A stretch of DNA of 64,000 bases, taken from Rhizobiales bacterium UBA3584. Its GTDB lineage: Bacteria > Pseudomonadota > Alphaproteobacteria > Rhizobiales > Devosiaceae. The position numbers and the translations under genes were made by a program. Positions 23,862-33,484 of the stretch are shown here, piece by piece (positions within the stretch are counted from its first letter, which is position 1; each line of letters begins with the position of its first letter). The stretch spans positions 1 through 64,000 of the forward strand of contig DFMV01000006.1 in NCBI GenBank assembly GCA_002375765.1, read 5' to 3'. The notes below the pieces were generated by a model. That model was not told where the DNA came from. It made no database searches and saw nothing but the letters and a program-made list of their open reading frames with translations.

Positions 23862-23943
23862 GCTATTGCGCCTCTTGCCATGGCATGCCGCTTGAGGCAC
23901 ACGGAAGAACCGCCAACGCGTACCCCTTCAAGGTCTTTTCTCC

Positions 23944-25176
23944 ATGGCCCTGCCCATCTCGCCCCTCGCCCCTAAAACCTATGCCGCTCCGCCCGCCATT
24001 GCAGGTGTGCGCTTTGCAACAGCCGAGGCTGGCATTCGCTACAGTGGCCGCACCGACGTACTTCTGGCCGTCTTCGATCCGGGCACCATGGTTGCAGGCG
24101 TCCTCACGCGCTCATTGTGCCCTTCGGCGGCGATTGACTGGTGCCGGCAGAACCTTGGCGGCGGCACGGCCCGTGCCCTCGTCGTCAATTCAGGCAACGC
24201 CAACGCCTTTACCGGCCTCAAAGGCATCGAATCGGTCAAGCTGACCGCCGACATCGCCGCAAAGGCGGTGGGATGCGAGCCTTCGGAAATCTTTCTCGCC
24301 TCGACCGGCGTCATTGGCGAACCGCTCGATGCCTCCAAATTCGATGGCGTGCTGCAAACCCTGACCGGCCAGTTGACCGCCGAACCCTGGATGGAGCCGG
24401 CCAGGGCGATCATGACCACCGACACCTTCCCAAAGCTCGCCGAAGCGACGCTGGACATCGACGGGACGATGATTTCCATCGCCGGCATCGCCAAGGGCTC
24501 GGGCATGATCGCGCCCGACATGGCGACAATGCTCAGCTTCGTCTTCACCGACGCGCCGATCGCCGCTGACGTCTTGCAAACATTGGTCGCCAAACACAAC
24601 AAGACCAGTTTCAACGCCATCACCGTCGATAGCGACACCTCGACGTCGGACACGCTCCTGGCCTTCGCCACGGGCAAGGCTTGCATTGATCCCATAGCCT
24701 CCCTCGACGATCCACGCGCGCAAGCGTTCGGTGAAGCGCTCAATGACGTGCTGTTCGAACTCGCCATGCAGGTGGTGCGCGACGGCGAGGGGGCGACCAA
24801 GTTCGTCGCCGTCAACGTCACCGGCGCCACGACCGATGACAGCGCCGCAAAGATCGCCCGCGCCATTGCCGACAGCCCCCTCGTCAAAACCGCGATTGCC
24901 GGCGAGGACGCCAATTGGGGACGCATTGTCATGGCAGTGGGCAAGGCCGGCCAACCGGCCGACCGCGACAAGCTCACGATTGCCTTCGGCGAGCACGTCC
25001 TTGCCCGCAACGGAGAACGCGCGCCCGATTACTCCGAGGAGGCCGCAACCGGTTATATGAAAGGCGAAGAGCTTTCGATCAGCGTCGATATCGGGCTCGG
25101 CGAGGGCAGTGCCACTGTCTATACATGCGATCTGACCCACGGCTATATCGATATCAACGGCAGCTATCGGAGTTAG
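23944..25176 (+). CDS. argJ: Bifunctional glutamate N-acetyltransferase / amino-acid acetyltransferase ArgJ
   Basis: A 410-residue enzyme of arginine synthesis that recycles the acetyl group from N-acetylornithine to glutamate. The autocleavage site is clear as [14 protein letters not shown], with the nucleophilic Thr at residue 195; cleavage there gives alpha and beta chains. [10 protein letters not shown] and the C-terminal EDANWGRI motif also fit. Its stop is followed at once by a hairpin repeat. Confidence 0.96.
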   Translation: MALPISPLAPKTYAAPPAIAGVRFATAEAGIRYSGRTDVLLAVFDPGTMVAGVLTRSLCPSAAIDWCRQNLGGGTARALVVNSGNANAFTGLKGIESVKLTADIAAKAVGCEPSEIFLASTGVIGEPLDASKFDGVLQTLTGQLTAEPWMEPARAIMTTDTFPKLAEATLDIDGTMISIAGIAKGSGMIAPDMATMLSFVFTDAPIAADVLQTLVAKHNKTSFNAITVDSDTSTSDTLLAFATGKACIDPIASLDDPRAQAFGEALNDVLFELAMQVVRDGEGATKFVAVNVTGATTDDSAAKIARAIADSPLVKTAIAGEDANWGRIVMAVGKAGQPADRDKLTIAFGEHVLARNGERAPDYSEEAATGYMKGEELSISVDIGLGEGSATVYTCDLTHGYIDINGSYRS

Positions 25177-25178
25177 GA

Positions 25179-25223
25179 GCGTTGTCAGCAAAAATGGGAA
25201 CCGGTTTTGCGGTTCGACAACGC
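25179..25223. repeat. Covarying hairpin repeat, copy 2 (after argJ)
   Basis: Outer arms GCGTTGTC (25179-25186) and GACAACGC (25216-25223) pair exactly. The inner stem is GCAAAA/TTTTGC with two mismatches before a GG/CC pair, and the loop is small. A GCGGTTC linker precedes the second outer arm. It lies between argJ and the GNAT gene and covers the upstream part of the GNAT frame. Confidence 0.8.
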
Positions 25224-25245
25224 AACAAAAGAGAAGTGTGATTCT

Positions 25246-26001
25246 TTGCTCTCTGTCGAAGAAATAGAAGCTGTTTCGCTCGCTACCTGGCCCGCACTCG
25301 AAACCGTTGAGGACGGGAAATGGCGGGCCCGCTTTGCCGCGGGGTTTTCGGGCCGCTCCAACGCCATATGGTCGCTGGATCCTGCCGACGACACCAATGC
25401 GGCCCGGCGTATCGATGCCCTTTCGGCCCGCTATTCCGAAAACGATCTGCCCACGATTTTCAGGGTGACCCCGCTGACCGGCGAGGGCATTCTCGATACC
25501 CTCGATCAAGCAGGCTGGGAGCATTTCAAGTCGAGCCTGGTTCTTTCTCTGCCGCTCGCCCAGACCGATGGCTTCGATGGCGCCGCCAGCCTTTACGATG
25601 CGACCGACCCCCGCTTTCTCGCGGCGCAGACGGCCCTTCAGGGCTTCGATACCAAACAGCAGCAAACCTTCGCGGCCATCCTCGGTGCGCTCAAACGCCC
25701 CGCCTGCGGCATCGTCATCGCCGATAACGATGGGGCGCCCGGAGCGTCGCTCCTGTGCGTGGAAAGCGATGGCATCGTGATGGTCTATGACGTCATCACT
25801 TCCGGCAAGCTGCGCGGTCAGGGCTTCGGCCGCCGCATGATGGCCAGCGCGCTGAGCTGGGGCGCCGAAAACGGCGCCAGCCATGCCGCGCTCCAGGTTC
25901 AGGGCGATAACGCCCCGGCCATCGCGCTCTATCTCGCCATGGGGTTCACCTTCCGCTACCCCTACCACTACCGCCGCAAGCCCGAGGCCAATGCGCAATG
26001 A
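25246..26001 (+). CDS. GNAT family N-acetyltransferase
   Basis: About 251 residues. The C-terminal GNAT domain (about 140-245) shows the acetyl-CoA loop RGQGFGRRMM and the closing QVQGDNAPAIALYLAMGF, a common GNAT ending. The N-terminal half is a degenerate GNAT-like fold with no clear motif. No ATG is near the start. TTG 25246 follows GAGAAG and lies beyond the hairpin repeat; a TTG at 25207 would start inside the repeat. It overlaps mutT by 4 bases. The acceptor substrate is unknown. Confidence 0.8.
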   Translation: MLSVEEIEAVSLATWPALETVEDGKWRARFAAGFSGRSNAIWSLDPADDTNAARRIDALSARYSENDLPTIFRVTPLTGEGILDTLDQAGWEHFKSSLVLSLPLAQTDGFDGAASLYDATDPRFLAAQTALQGFDTKQQQTFAAILGALKRPACGIVIADNDGAPGASLLCVESDGIVMVYDVITSGKLRGQGFGRRMMASALSWGAENGASHAALQVQGDNAPAIALYLAMGFTFRYPYHYRRKPEANAQ

Positions 26002-26396
26002 AAATCACCCTCGTCGTTGCCTGCGCCCTTGTCGATGCCGACCGGCGCGTGCTGATCGCCCAGCGGCCTCAAGGCAAGCAACTGGCCGGCCTGTGGGAAT
26101 TTCCCGGCGGCAAGCTCGAAGCCGGCGAAACCCCTGAAGCGGCGCTGATCCGCGAACTGTCTGAAGAGCTGGAAATCGAGACGAAGGAAGCGTGCCTCGC
26201 CCCTTTGACATTCGCAAGCCACACCTATGACGACTGGCACCTGATGATGCCGCTTTATGTGTGCCGGAAATGGCAGGGCACGCCCGTCGCCAAAGAGCAT
26301 TCCGCGCTCAAATGGGTGCGCCCGCAAAAGCTGCATGACTACCCCATGCCTCCCGCCGACATTCCACTGATCGCCCCGCTCTGCGATCTACTCTGA
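25998..26396 (+). CDS. mutT: MutT-type Nudix hydrolase (8-oxo-dGTP diphosphatase)
   Basis: A 132-residue Nudix enzyme. The Nudix box is complete: GGKLEAGETPEAALIRELSEEL, read in two parts as GGKLEAGE and RELSEELEIE. Preceding LIAQRPQGKQLAGLWEFPGG is typical of MutT, which removes oxidised GTP from the nucleotide pool. It is translationally coupled to the GNAT gene (ATGA overlap). Its 3' end overlaps the converging DUF1003 gene by 9 bases. Confidence 0.9.
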   Translation: MKITLVVACALVDADRRVLIAQRPQGKQLAGLWEFPGGKLEAGETPEAALIRELSEELEIETKEACLAPLTFASHTYDDWHLMMPLYVCRKWQGTPVAKEHSALKWVRPQKLHDYPMPPADIPLIAPLCDLL

Positions 26397-26954
26397 GCTT
26401 CGTCCCAACACCGCCTTTGTGAGCAGATCGAGCTGTTCCTGCTGTTTCTCGACGAGCGCGCGCAACTCATGCTCGCGCATCTGGTCGAGCTTGTCGTGCA
26501 ACGCCATGATTTCCACCTCGGCCTTGAGATTGACCTCGTAATCATGGGCGGCGGCCAGCCGGTCCTTTTCGGCCTGGCGGTTCTGGCTCATCATGATGAT
26601 CGGCGCTTGCAGGGCCGCGATCATCGACAACATCAGATTGAGAAAGATGAAGGGGTAGGGGTCGAATGCCCCCATGGCCAGTGCGACATTGGCGGAAACC
26701 CAGATAGCCAGAAAGGCAAGAAACGACAGGATGAACGCCCACGAGCCGCCGAAACTGGCGATCCGATCGGACATCCGGTCCCCGAACCCGGTCTTTTCGA
26801 GATAGGCCGCCTCGGTATCGCGCGCCAGCGTGCGCCGGGAAGCTGCCTTTTTGAGCACGGTCTCTTCAACGCTGGAGAGATCTTCGGGCGCCTTGCCGAA
26901 ATACCGATCCGCCCCGTGCGCCAGCTTGCGTTCGATATCCTCACTTGCGCTCAT
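26388..26954 (-). CDS. DUF1003 family membrane protein
   Basis: A 188-residue protein. A soluble N-terminal part is followed by two membrane segments (about residues 70-90 and 100-120) with the DUF1003 signature FGGSWAFILSF, PYPFIFLNLMLS and QAPIIMMSQNRQ. A C-terminal coiled coil follows. Function is not established. ATG 26954 is preferred because GGAGAGGA lies just upstream; a GTG at 26972 would put that site inside the gene. It lies 40 bases downstream of the L,D-transpeptidase gene. Confidence 0.88.
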   Translation of the reverse strand: MSASEDIERKLAHGADRYFGKAPEDLSSVEETVLKKAASRRTLARDTEAAYLEKTGFGDRMSDRIASFGGSWAFILSFLAFLAIWVSANVALAMGAFDPYPFIFLNLMLSMIAALQAPIIMMSQNRQAEKDRLAAAHDYEVNLKAEVEIMALHDKLDQMREHELRALVEKQQEQLDLLTKAVLGRSSE

Positions 26955-26993
26955 CGTATCCTCTCCGGCCACGACACGCGCTCAAGCCACCGC

Positions 26994-28019
26994 TCAGCTC
27001 TGGGGCGTGCTTTCGGCCACTGTCTCGGGCTGGTTGGGCGCCAGAGCATTGAGCGGGCTGAATATGGTATCGAAGAACCCGCCAACCGCGCTGTTGATCG
27101 CCTCGCTCCGCGCCGCCATTTCAGCTTCGGCATTGAGGCGCCGCTGCTCGGCTTCTGCTGCGGCCGCTTCTGAATCGGCAAGCCGCATTATTGCGCTCTG
27201 TATCGCGGCGGCATCGGCCGATTGGCGCGCCTGAAAGGCAGAAACGATGGACGCATCGGCCACCACCGCCTGACAGCTGCCCGCCATGGCCGCCGTTGCA
27301 TTGACAGCCGAAGGCTGACGGAACACATAGCGCCCCTCGCACACGTCCCACGCGGGTGGCGTGTTGGCGACTTCGAAATAATCGTAGCCCTGCTTGATAT
27401 TGTTCCAGAAATCGATGTGCTCGCTGGACTGATGCTTGGCCATGTTTTCCGGCGTCATGCGGAAGGGGAAAATCTGCACTTCGAAGGAGCGGTTGCCACC
27501 GGTAAAGCTCTCGCGGGCCAGCGCGTAGATTTCGGCGATCTGCTCATCCTCCATGGCATAGCACCCGGCGGACGAACACGCGCCATGCACCATCAGATGG
27601 CTGCCCGTCCGCCCATGCGTGCGGTCATACCTGTTGGGAAAGCCCAGATTGAAGGCGAGGTAATAATTCGAGTTCGGATTCATCAGCCCCGGGGTGATGG
27701 TATAGAACCCTTCGGGCGCCTGGCGGTCGCCTTCATAGAATTTGGGGCCCAGATCGCCCGACCAGGTGCAGATTTCATAGGATTGGAACAGCTTGAAGGA
27801 GCCGCCAGCGGTCTGCTTCCAGACCTCGAGCGTTGATTCTTCCTTGAAGATGCGCACCATCATCGCCGCCTGCGGGCTTGAGCCCATGGCAGCCAGCCGC
27901 GATTTGGCGGCGCCCGATAGCGGCGTGAGATGACGCCCGTCGCCCTCAAGCGCCGAGCACGATGCCAGAACGCCCGCAACAACGAGCGATACGGCCAAAA
28001 GGACGATTTTACGGAGCAT
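26994..28019 (-). CDS. YafK-type murein L,D-transpeptidase lipoprotein
   Basis: A 341-residue exported lipoprotein with lipobox VLASC (Cys about 20). The YkuD/YafK catalytic domain (about 55-215) contains HGACSSAGCYAM, with the active-site Cys in SAGC. The C-terminal region is an Ala/Glu-rich coiled coil. The family crosslinks peptidoglycan or attaches or releases proteins on it; the exact reaction here is not known. It may be co-transcribed with the DUF1003 gene. Confidence 0.88.
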   Translation of the reverse strand: MLRKIVLLAVSLVVAGVLASCSALEGDGRHLTPLSGAAKSRLAAMGSSPQAAMMVRIFKEESTLEVWKQTAGGSFKLFQSYEICTWSGDLGPKFYEGDRQAPEGFYTITPGLMNPNSNYYLAFNLGFPNRYDRTHGRTGSHLMVHGACSSAGCYAMEDEQIAEIYALARESFTGGNRSFEVQIFPFRMTPENMAKHQSSEHIDFWNNIKQGYDYFEVANTPPAWDVCEGRYVFRQPSAVNATAAMAGSCQAVVADASIVSAFQARQSADAAAIQSAIMRLADSEAAAAEAEQRRLNAEAEMAARSEAINSAVGGFFDTIFSPLNALAPNQPETVAESTPQS

Positions 28020-28150
28020 CTATGCCCTGACCCGAATTCCTGTACGCCTTGCCCCCGGTCCCCTCTATGACATTACAGGGTTAACGCTCGGTAAGGTTCT
28101 TGGGTAATCGACCTAAATTTTATGCAAATTGCAAGATGACGCGGTCAAAT

Positions 28151-29110
28151 TCAGGTGAGCGTGGTTCCGATCGCCAGGAATTTCTCGCGCCGCAGCTCGC
28201 GGATTTCGAGCGGCCCGAGGTCGTCGTCATACTCGCCGAGAAACTTGACGATCTCGGCCTTGACGTCCGCGAAGATTTTTTCCGGGTTGCGGTGTGCTCC
28301 GCCCATGGGCTCTTCGATGATGCCGTCGATCACTTTGAGCGCCAACAGATCCTGCGCCGTGATCTTTTGCGCCGCAGCCATGTCCTGGGCCTTGCCCGCG
28401 TCGCGGAACAGGATCGAAGCGCCCGCTTCCGGTGAAATCACCGAATAGACCGAGTGCTCGAGCATGAGCACCTTGTTGGTCGCCGCAATGGCGATCGCCC
28501 CGCCCGATCCGCCTTCGCCAATCACGATGGAAAGGTTGGGAACTCCGATTTCGAGGCATTTTTCCGTCGAGCGCGCGATGGCCTCGGCCTGCCCGCGCTC
28601 TTCTGCCCCGATGCCCGGATAGGCGCCTGCCGTATCGACGAACGAAATCACCGGCAGGCCGAACCGGTCGGCCATTTCCATGATGCGCACAGCCTTGCGA
28701 TAGCCCTCGGGCCGCGCCATGCCGAAATTGTGTTTCAAACGGCTTTCGGTGTCGTTGCCCTTTTCCTGGCCCAGAATGGCCACCGGCACCCCGTCGATGC
28801 GCCCAAACCCGGCCTGAACGGCGGGATCTTCGGCATATTTGCGATCACCGGCCAAAGGCGTCCACTCGGTCACCAGCGCCTTGAGGTAATTGGAAAAGTG
28901 CGGACGCTGCGGATGACGCGCCACCTGCGTCTTCTGCCAGGGGGTGAGCTTTTTGTAGACGTCGCGCAACGCATCATCGGCACGTTGTTGCAGGCGCGAG
29001 ACCTCGTCCCCGATAGAGACCGCTTCATCGGTCTGGGCGAGGTTCTTGAGCTCGGCGATCTTGCCTTCGAGTTCAGCGACGGGTTTTTCGAAATCGAGAT
29101 ATGACTGCAT
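28151..29110 (-). CDS. accA: Acetyl-CoA carboxylase carboxyltransferase subunit alpha
   Basis: A 319-residue subunit of the enzyme making malonyl-CoA for fatty-acid synthesis. The N-terminal helical arm starts [17 protein letters not shown]. The crotonase-like core has GRPHF-type RHPQRPHF, then [17 protein letters not shown] and [10 protein letters not shown] oxyanion loops. It would pair with AccD, which is not in the window. Confidence 0.97.
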   Translation of the reverse strand: MQSYLDFEKPVAELEGKIAELKNLAQTDEAVSIGDEVSRLQQRADDALRDVYKKLTPWQKTQVARHPQRPHFSNYLKALVTEWTPLAGDRKYAEDPAVQAGFGRIDGVPVAILGQEKGNDTESRLKHNFGMARPEGYRKAVRIMEMADRFGLPVISFVDTAGAYPGIGAEERGQAEAIARSTEKCLEIGVPNLSIVIGEGGSGGAIAIAATNKVLMLEHSVYSVISPEAGASILFRDAGKAQDMAAAQKITAQDLLALKVIDGIIEEPMGGAHRNPEKIFADVKAEIVKFLGEYDDDLGPLEIRELRREKFLAIGTTLT

Positions 29111-29188
29111 GCAATCCGCCCGTTTCGGGCAACCTTCTCATTTTTGAGCGGCCAGCGCCAGATGGGCCGGCGAGCGCGATCATCTGGA

Positions 29189-29233
29189 GCGCGTCCAGAT
29201 AAAGTGGGCACCACTTTATCGGTTCGGACGCGC
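29189..29233. repeat. Covarying hairpin repeat, copy 3 (xerD-accA gap)
   Basis: Outer arms GCGCGTCC (29189-29196) and GGACGCGC (29226-29233) and inner arms GATAAAGTGG (29198-29207) and CCACTTTATC (29211-29220) all pair perfectly around a 3-base loop. A second, looser TAGAGCCG/CGGCTCTA pairing follows at about 29249-29290. It is the best-paired copy of the family. Confidence 0.9.
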
Positions 29234-29333
29234 GACAAAACAACATCTTAGAGCCGTCGTTGCGATACCATCAAAACCTCACCGGCTCTAGGGTTCCAAA
29301 GTGGCGGGAAAGTGTCGATTAGACCCTTCGATG

Positions 29334-30230
29334 TCAAGCATCCCCCGACAGCGGATGGTGATCTTCGAGCAGTTTGCGCAAATGAGCGTCAAGAACATGG
29401 GTATAAATCTGGGTCGTTGAAATGTCGGCATGGCCCAAAAGCATCTGGACGACCCGCAGATCCGCCCCGTTTTGCAGCAGGTGGGACGCAAAGGCGTGGC
29501 GCAGCACGTGCGGGGAAACCTTCGCAACTGGCAGCCCGGCCCGGCTCGCCAGCCCCTTGAGGTCGCGCGCAAACACCTGCCGCGCCAGATGCCCCTCGGC
29601 ACCCTTGGCGGGAAAGACGAATTTTTCCTTCTCCGTACTGTCGAGCCACCCAATCAAAGCGTCCTTGGCCCTGTCGTTGAGCGGCACCAGCCGCTCCTTG
29701 CCGCCCTTGCCGACAATGGTCAGATGATCGGCCTCGCGCCGCACCGCCTTGCGCTCCAGTGCCACCAGCTCGGAAACCCGCAAACCCGTGGCATAGAGCA
29801 ATTCGAGCAGCACATAGAGCCGCACCTCGTTTTCCTCGCCCCCTGCTGCCTCGTCTTCGGCGCACTTCAAAAGCCGATCGACCTCCTCGACCGAAAGCAC
29901 TTTGGGAAGCCCGCGCCCCGCCTTTGGCGCGGAAACGATGCGTGTGGGATCGTCCCCCTTGATGCCTTCCGAAACCAGGAACCTGTGCAATTGCCGCACC
30001 GCGCTCAACCGCCGGGCGCTCGAACTTGCCGCCAGACCCTGTCCCGAAAGATGGCTCAGATAATCGGCGACGTCTTCCCGCTCCGCTTCGGAAATCGCCT
30101 TGCCCGCGCCGCCAAGAAACCCCGCATAATCGAGCAGATCGCGCCGGTAGGCCTCGATGGTGTTGGCTGCCGCGCCCCGTTCGGCGCTCATCATTTCCAG
30201 AAATGCCTCGATCAGATGGCTATCGCCCAT
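29334..30230 (-). CDS. xerD: Tyrosine recombinase XerD
   Basis: A 298-residue site-specific recombinase that resolves chromosome dimers at dif with XerC and FtsK. The N-terminal SAM-like core-binding domain spans about 1-90. Catalytic residues are visible in ATGLRVSEL (Arg), the HVLRHAFASHLL block (His, Arg), LGHADISTTQIYTH (His and Tyr nucleophile). It starts within the stop of a tiny membrane protein gene (TAATG), so the two are coupled. It looks chromosomal, not a mobile-element integrase. Confidence 0.94.
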   Translation of the reverse strand: MGDSHLIEAFLEMMSAERGAAANTIEAYRRDLLDYAGFLGGAGKAISEAEREDVADYLSHLSGQGLAASSSARRLSAVRQLHRFLVSEGIKGDDPTRIVSAPKAGRGLPKVLSVEEVDRLLKCAEDEAAGGEENEVRLYVLLELLYATGLRVSELVALERKAVRREADHLTIVGKGGKERLVPLNDRAKDALIGWLDSTEKEKFVFPAKGAEGHLARQVFARDLKGLASRAGLPVAKVSPHVLRHAFASHLLQNGADLRVVQMLLGHADISTTQIYTHVLDAHLRKLLEDHHPLSGDA

Positions 30231-30382
30231 TATGGCGCGTCCGCCAGAAGGTCGCGGGTCGGCACGCGCACACTCACCTCGCGCTCATGGGGCTCGACCA
30301 GCACCGCCAGCGCGAACATGCCCGCATAGGCAAGCCCCACGATAAAGGCGACGGCAACAAGCAGGCGAAACAATGTGGGCAT
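30230..30382 (-). CDS. Small single-span membrane protein upstream of xerD
   Basis: A 50-residue protein with one membrane segment (about 5-28) and a short conserved tail reading VEPHEREVSVRVP. I recall similar tiny proteins in front of xerD in related bacteria, but the function is unknown. AGAGGA lies upstream of ATG 30382. Its stop overlaps the xerD start codon, so translation is coupled. It is divergent from aroK. Confidence 0.7.
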   Translation of the reverse strand: MPTLFRLLVAVAFIVGLAYAGMFALAVLVEPHEREVSVRVPTRDLLADAP

Positions 30383-30495
30383 GGCATCCTCTGTGTCGGA
30401 AAGTGATTTTTCCAGATTTGCGCCCGCCCGGCAAGCGAGCGACCTTGACAGTCCGACCGTCAGAGGATTGAACCACACCAACCAATAAGGGCGCC

Positions 30496-31092
30496 ATGAT
30501 GGGGCAGAACGCGACAGGCATTGCCGGGCAGAAGACCGAAAGCCAGGTGCTCGACGCCCTGGCCGGTCGCCCGATCGTGCTCGTGGGCATGATGGGCGCC
30601 GGCAAGACCACCGTCGGCCGCCGCCTTGCCAACCGGCTCGGCCTGCCCTTTACCGATTCCGACGCCGAAATCGAAACCGCCGCAGGCATGTCGATCCCCG
30701 ACATTTTTGCCGCTCATGGCGAACCCGAATTTCGCGCCGGCGAGGCCCGTGTCATCTCGCGGCTCCTGCGTGAGCATCAGGGCGTTATCGCCACGGGCGG
30801 CGGCGCCTTCATCAATCCAGAAACGCGCGAGGCCATCAAGACGCACGCGGTTTCGATCTGGATCAAGGCCGATTTCGACCTGTTGTTCGCCCGCGTCTCC
30901 AAACGCCCCGGCCGGCCCCTGCTCCAGACCCCCGATCCGCGCGGTACGCTCAAGGGACTGATCGACGCGCGCTATCCCGTCTATGCGCTAGCCGACATCA
31001 CCGTCGCTTCGCGCGATGTACCCCATGACGTTGTCGTCAACGACATCCTCGCCGCCATTTCAAGCCATTTCGACATTCCGAAAGCCCAATGA
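30496..31092 (+). CDS. aroK: Shikimate kinase
   Basis: A 198-residue kinase making shikimate 3-phosphate in the aromatic amino-acid pathway. The P-loop GMMGAGKT is at residues 31-38, the shikimate-binding FTDSDAEIE follows, and ATGGGAF and the RPLLQ lid are present. An N-terminal extension of about 25 residues is longer than in E. coli. It overlaps aroB by 4 bases. Confidence 0.95.
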   Translation: MMGQNATGIAGQKTESQVLDALAGRPIVLVGMMGAGKTTVGRRLANRLGLPFTDSDAEIETAAGMSIPDIFAAHGEPEFRAGEARVISRLLREHQGVIATGGGAFINPETREAIKTHAVSIWIKADFDLLFARVSKRPGRPLLQTPDPRGTLKGLIDARYPVYALADITVASRDVPHDVVVNDILAAISSHFDIPKAQ

Positions 31093-32207
31093 GCGCCAAC
31101 CACACCCCCCTTCACACCGTCCACGTGCCGCTGGGCGCGCGGGCCTATGACATCGTTATCGCTCCCGACGCCATCGAGAGCGCCGGCGACAGGCTCGCCG
31201 CCCTTTTCCCTGGCGCGCGCTATGGGATCGTGACCGATGAAAATGTGGCGAAAGCCCAGCTCCCTCGCCTCGCCGCCTCCCTCGATGCTGCCGGGCTGGG
31301 TCACACGGAAATCGTCCTGCCGGCCGGCGAAGCCACCAAGTCGTGGCCCCAACTGCAAAGCGTGGTCGATCAGATTCTTGGCGCCCGGCTCGAGCGCAAC
31401 GACATTCTCATTGCGCTGGGCGGCGGCGTAATCGGCGACCTGGCCGGCTTTGCCGCCTCGATCGCCCGGCGCGGCATGGATTTCGTCCAGATCCCCACTT
31501 CGCTGCTGGCCCAGGTGGATTCCTCGGTTGGCGGCAAGACCGGTATCAATTCGGTCCACGGCAAGAACCTGGTCGGCGCTTTCCACCAGCCCCGGCTGGT
31601 CCTGGCCGATCTGACAGCGCTCGAAACGCTCTCCCCCCGTCACTTCGCCGCCGGCTATGCCGAACTGGCCAAATACGGGCTTATCGACGACGAGGAGCTG
31701 TTCTTCTGGCTCGAAGCCAATTATCCGCAAATCGAAGCCGGCGGCCCGGCCCGCGGCGAGGCCATTGCCCGCGCCTGCGCTGCCAAGGCTCGTGTCGTGG
31801 TTGCCGACGAAAAAGAGGCCGGTAACCGCGCCCTGCTCAATCTCGGTCACACCTTCGGCCACGCCTTGGAAAAAGCCACCGGCTATTCCGACCGCCTGCT
31901 GCATGGCGAAGGTGTGGCCATCGGCATGGTGCTGGCCTACAGGTTCTCCGCGAAGCTGGGTCTTGCCCCCTCTCAGGATGCGGGACGCGTCGAAGCGCAT
32001 TTGAAAAATGCCGGCCTGCCCACTACATTGGCCGATATTCCCGGAGACCTGCCGCCAACGCAAATGCTTATGGATGCCATCGCACAGGACAAGAAAGTCT
32101 CGCGCGGGCAGCTGACGTTCATTCTGACGCGCGGCATCGGCAAGGCCTTCATCGAGAAAAAAATCGACCCCGAAGCGGTCGCAACCTTCCTTGAGGACAT
32201 ACGCTGA
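31089..32207 (+). CDS. aroB: 3-dehydroquinate synthase
   Basis: A 372-residue NAD- and metal-dependent enzyme, second step of the shikimate pathway. NAD-binding ALGGGVIGDLAGFAAS, then QIPTSLLAQVDSSVGGKTGIN and the metal-ligand segment NLGHTFGHALE are present. It overlaps aroK (ATGA) and the following CorC-type gene (TGATG), giving a tight aroK-aroB-CorC operon. Confidence 0.97.
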   Translation: MSANHTPLHTVHVPLGARAYDIVIAPDAIESAGDRLAALFPGARYGIVTDENVAKAQLPRLAASLDAAGLGHTEIVLPAGEATKSWPQLQSVVDQILGARLERNDILIALGGGVIGDLAGFAASIARRGMDFVQIPTSLLAQVDSSVGGKTGINSVHGKNLVGAFHQPRLVLADLTALETLSPRHFAAGYAELAKYGLIDDEELFFWLEANYPQIEAGGPARGEAIARACAAKARVVVADEKEAGNRALLNLGHTFGHALEKATGYSDRLLHGEGVAIGMVLAYRFSAKLGLAPSQDAGRVEAHLKNAGLPTTLADIPGDLPPTQMLMDAIAQDKKVSRGQLTFILTRGIGKAFIEKKIDPEAVATFLEDIR

Positions 32208-33484
32208 TGTCGTTGTGGCTATCATTTTTCGCCATTGTCGCGCTGCTGGCCATGAGCTTTTTCTTTTCCGGCTCGGAAACCGCGCTGACCGCCGCATCGC
32301 GGGCCCGCATGTACCAATTGGCCAAGTCGGGCAACAAGCGCGCCTCGGTTGTCGAAAAGCTGACGGCCGAAAAGGAACGCCTGATCGGCGCCATCCTATT
32401 GGGCAACAACGTCGTCAACATTCTCGCCTCGACCCTTGCCGCTTCGGTGCTGATCCAGGTTTTCGGTGAGGCCGGCATCGCTTATGCGACTCTGGCCATG
32501 ACAGCAGCGGTTGTGGTGTTTTCCGAGGTGTTGCCCAAAACCCTTGCCCTCATCCGTCCCGACAGCTTTGCGCTCGTTGTCGCCCCGATCATCAGGGTCA
32601 TTGTTCTGGTCTTTTCGCCGGTCACACTGGCCGTCCAGGCGCTGGTCAATCTTATCCTGCGCCTGTTCGGCCTGGACCCGGACAAGGCCAGCGAGATCTC
32701 CGGCCATGAAGAGTTGCGCGGCACGGTTGATTTCCTTCATCACGAAGGCGAAGTGGTCAAGGGCGACCGCGATATGCTGGGCGGCATTCTGGACCTGCGG
32801 GAACTCGAAGTATCCGACGTCATGGTGCACAGAACCCGCATGCTGGCGCTCGATGCCGACATGCCGACCGACGAATTGATCGGCGCCATTCTCGACAGCC
32901 CCTTTACCCGCGTGCCGCTCTATAAGGACAAGCAGGACAATATCGTCGGCGTCGTCCACGCCAAGGATTTGCTGCGCGCCATCCAGAAAGCCGACGGCGA
33001 CTTTACAAGAGTCAACCCGGCCAAGATCGCCTTCAAGCCCTGGTTTGTGCCCGATACAACGTCGGCCCAGGCCCAGCTCAACGCGTTTTTGAAGCGCAAG
33101 CTGCATTTCGCGTTGGTGGTCGATGAATATGGTGAGGTTCAGGGGCTCGTCACCCTTGAAGATATTCTTGAGGAAATCGTGGGCGAAATCGCCGACGAGC
33201 ACGACGCGGTTATCGATGGCGTGCGCAAGCAGGCCGACGGCTCCTATATCATCGACGGGCAATTGCCCATCCGCGACCTCAACCGCGCGCTGGACTGGAA
33301 TCTGCCCGATGAGGAGGCCACCACCGTTGCTGGTCTGGTCATCCACGAAGCCAAGCTGATCCCCGATCCGGGCCAGCAATTTACCTTCCACAATCTGCGC
33401 TTCAAGGTGTTGCGCCGCCAGCACAACAGGGTCACCCAGCTCCGCGTCTCGCCAGTGGACGCAGCGCTCAGCGCGAAGGCTTGA
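32207..33484 (+). CDS. CNNM/CorC-type hemolysin-domain protein (DUF21-CBS-CorC)
   Basis: A 425-residue inner-membrane protein. The N-terminal DUF21 domain (1-180) has four membrane segments with FFFSGSETALTAASRARM and LLGNNVVNILAS. A CBS pair (about 200-330) follows with MVHRTRMLALD and DEYGEVQGLVTLEDILEEIVGEI, then the C-terminal CorC_HlyC domain. The family is tied to magnesium or cobalt efflux; here this is inferred. It is coupled to aroB, and its end overlaps converging bolA by 17 bases. Confidence 0.9.
   Translation: MSLWLSFFAIVALLAMSFFFSGSETALTAASRARMYQLAKSGNKRASVVEKLTAEKERLIGAILLGNNVVNILASTLAASVLIQVFGEAGIAYATLAMTAAVVVFSEVLPKTLALIRPDSFALVVAPIIRVIVLVFSPVTLAVQALVNLILRLFGLDPDKASEISGHEELRGTVDFLHHEGEVVKGDRDMLGGILDLRELEVSDVMVHRTRMLALDADMPTDELIGAILDSPFTRVPLYKDKQDNIVGVVHAKDLLRAIQKADGDFTRVNPAKIAFKPWFVPDTTSAQAQLNAFLKRKLHFALVVDEYGEVQGLVTLEDILEEIVGEIADEHDAVIDGVRKQADGSYIIDGQLPIRDLNRALDWNLPDEEATTVAGLVIHEAKLIPDPGQQFTFHNLRFKVLRRQHNRVTQLRVSPVDAALSAKA

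Noticed and set aside
24190..25998. 602-residue minus-strand frame
   Set aside because: Antisense to argJ and the GNAT gene; both plus-strand proteins have clear motifs.
29334..30230. Integrase of a mobile element
   Set aside because: The protein is XerD-like throughout, is coupled to a small membrane gene and sits among housekeeping genes, with no attachment-site duplication.
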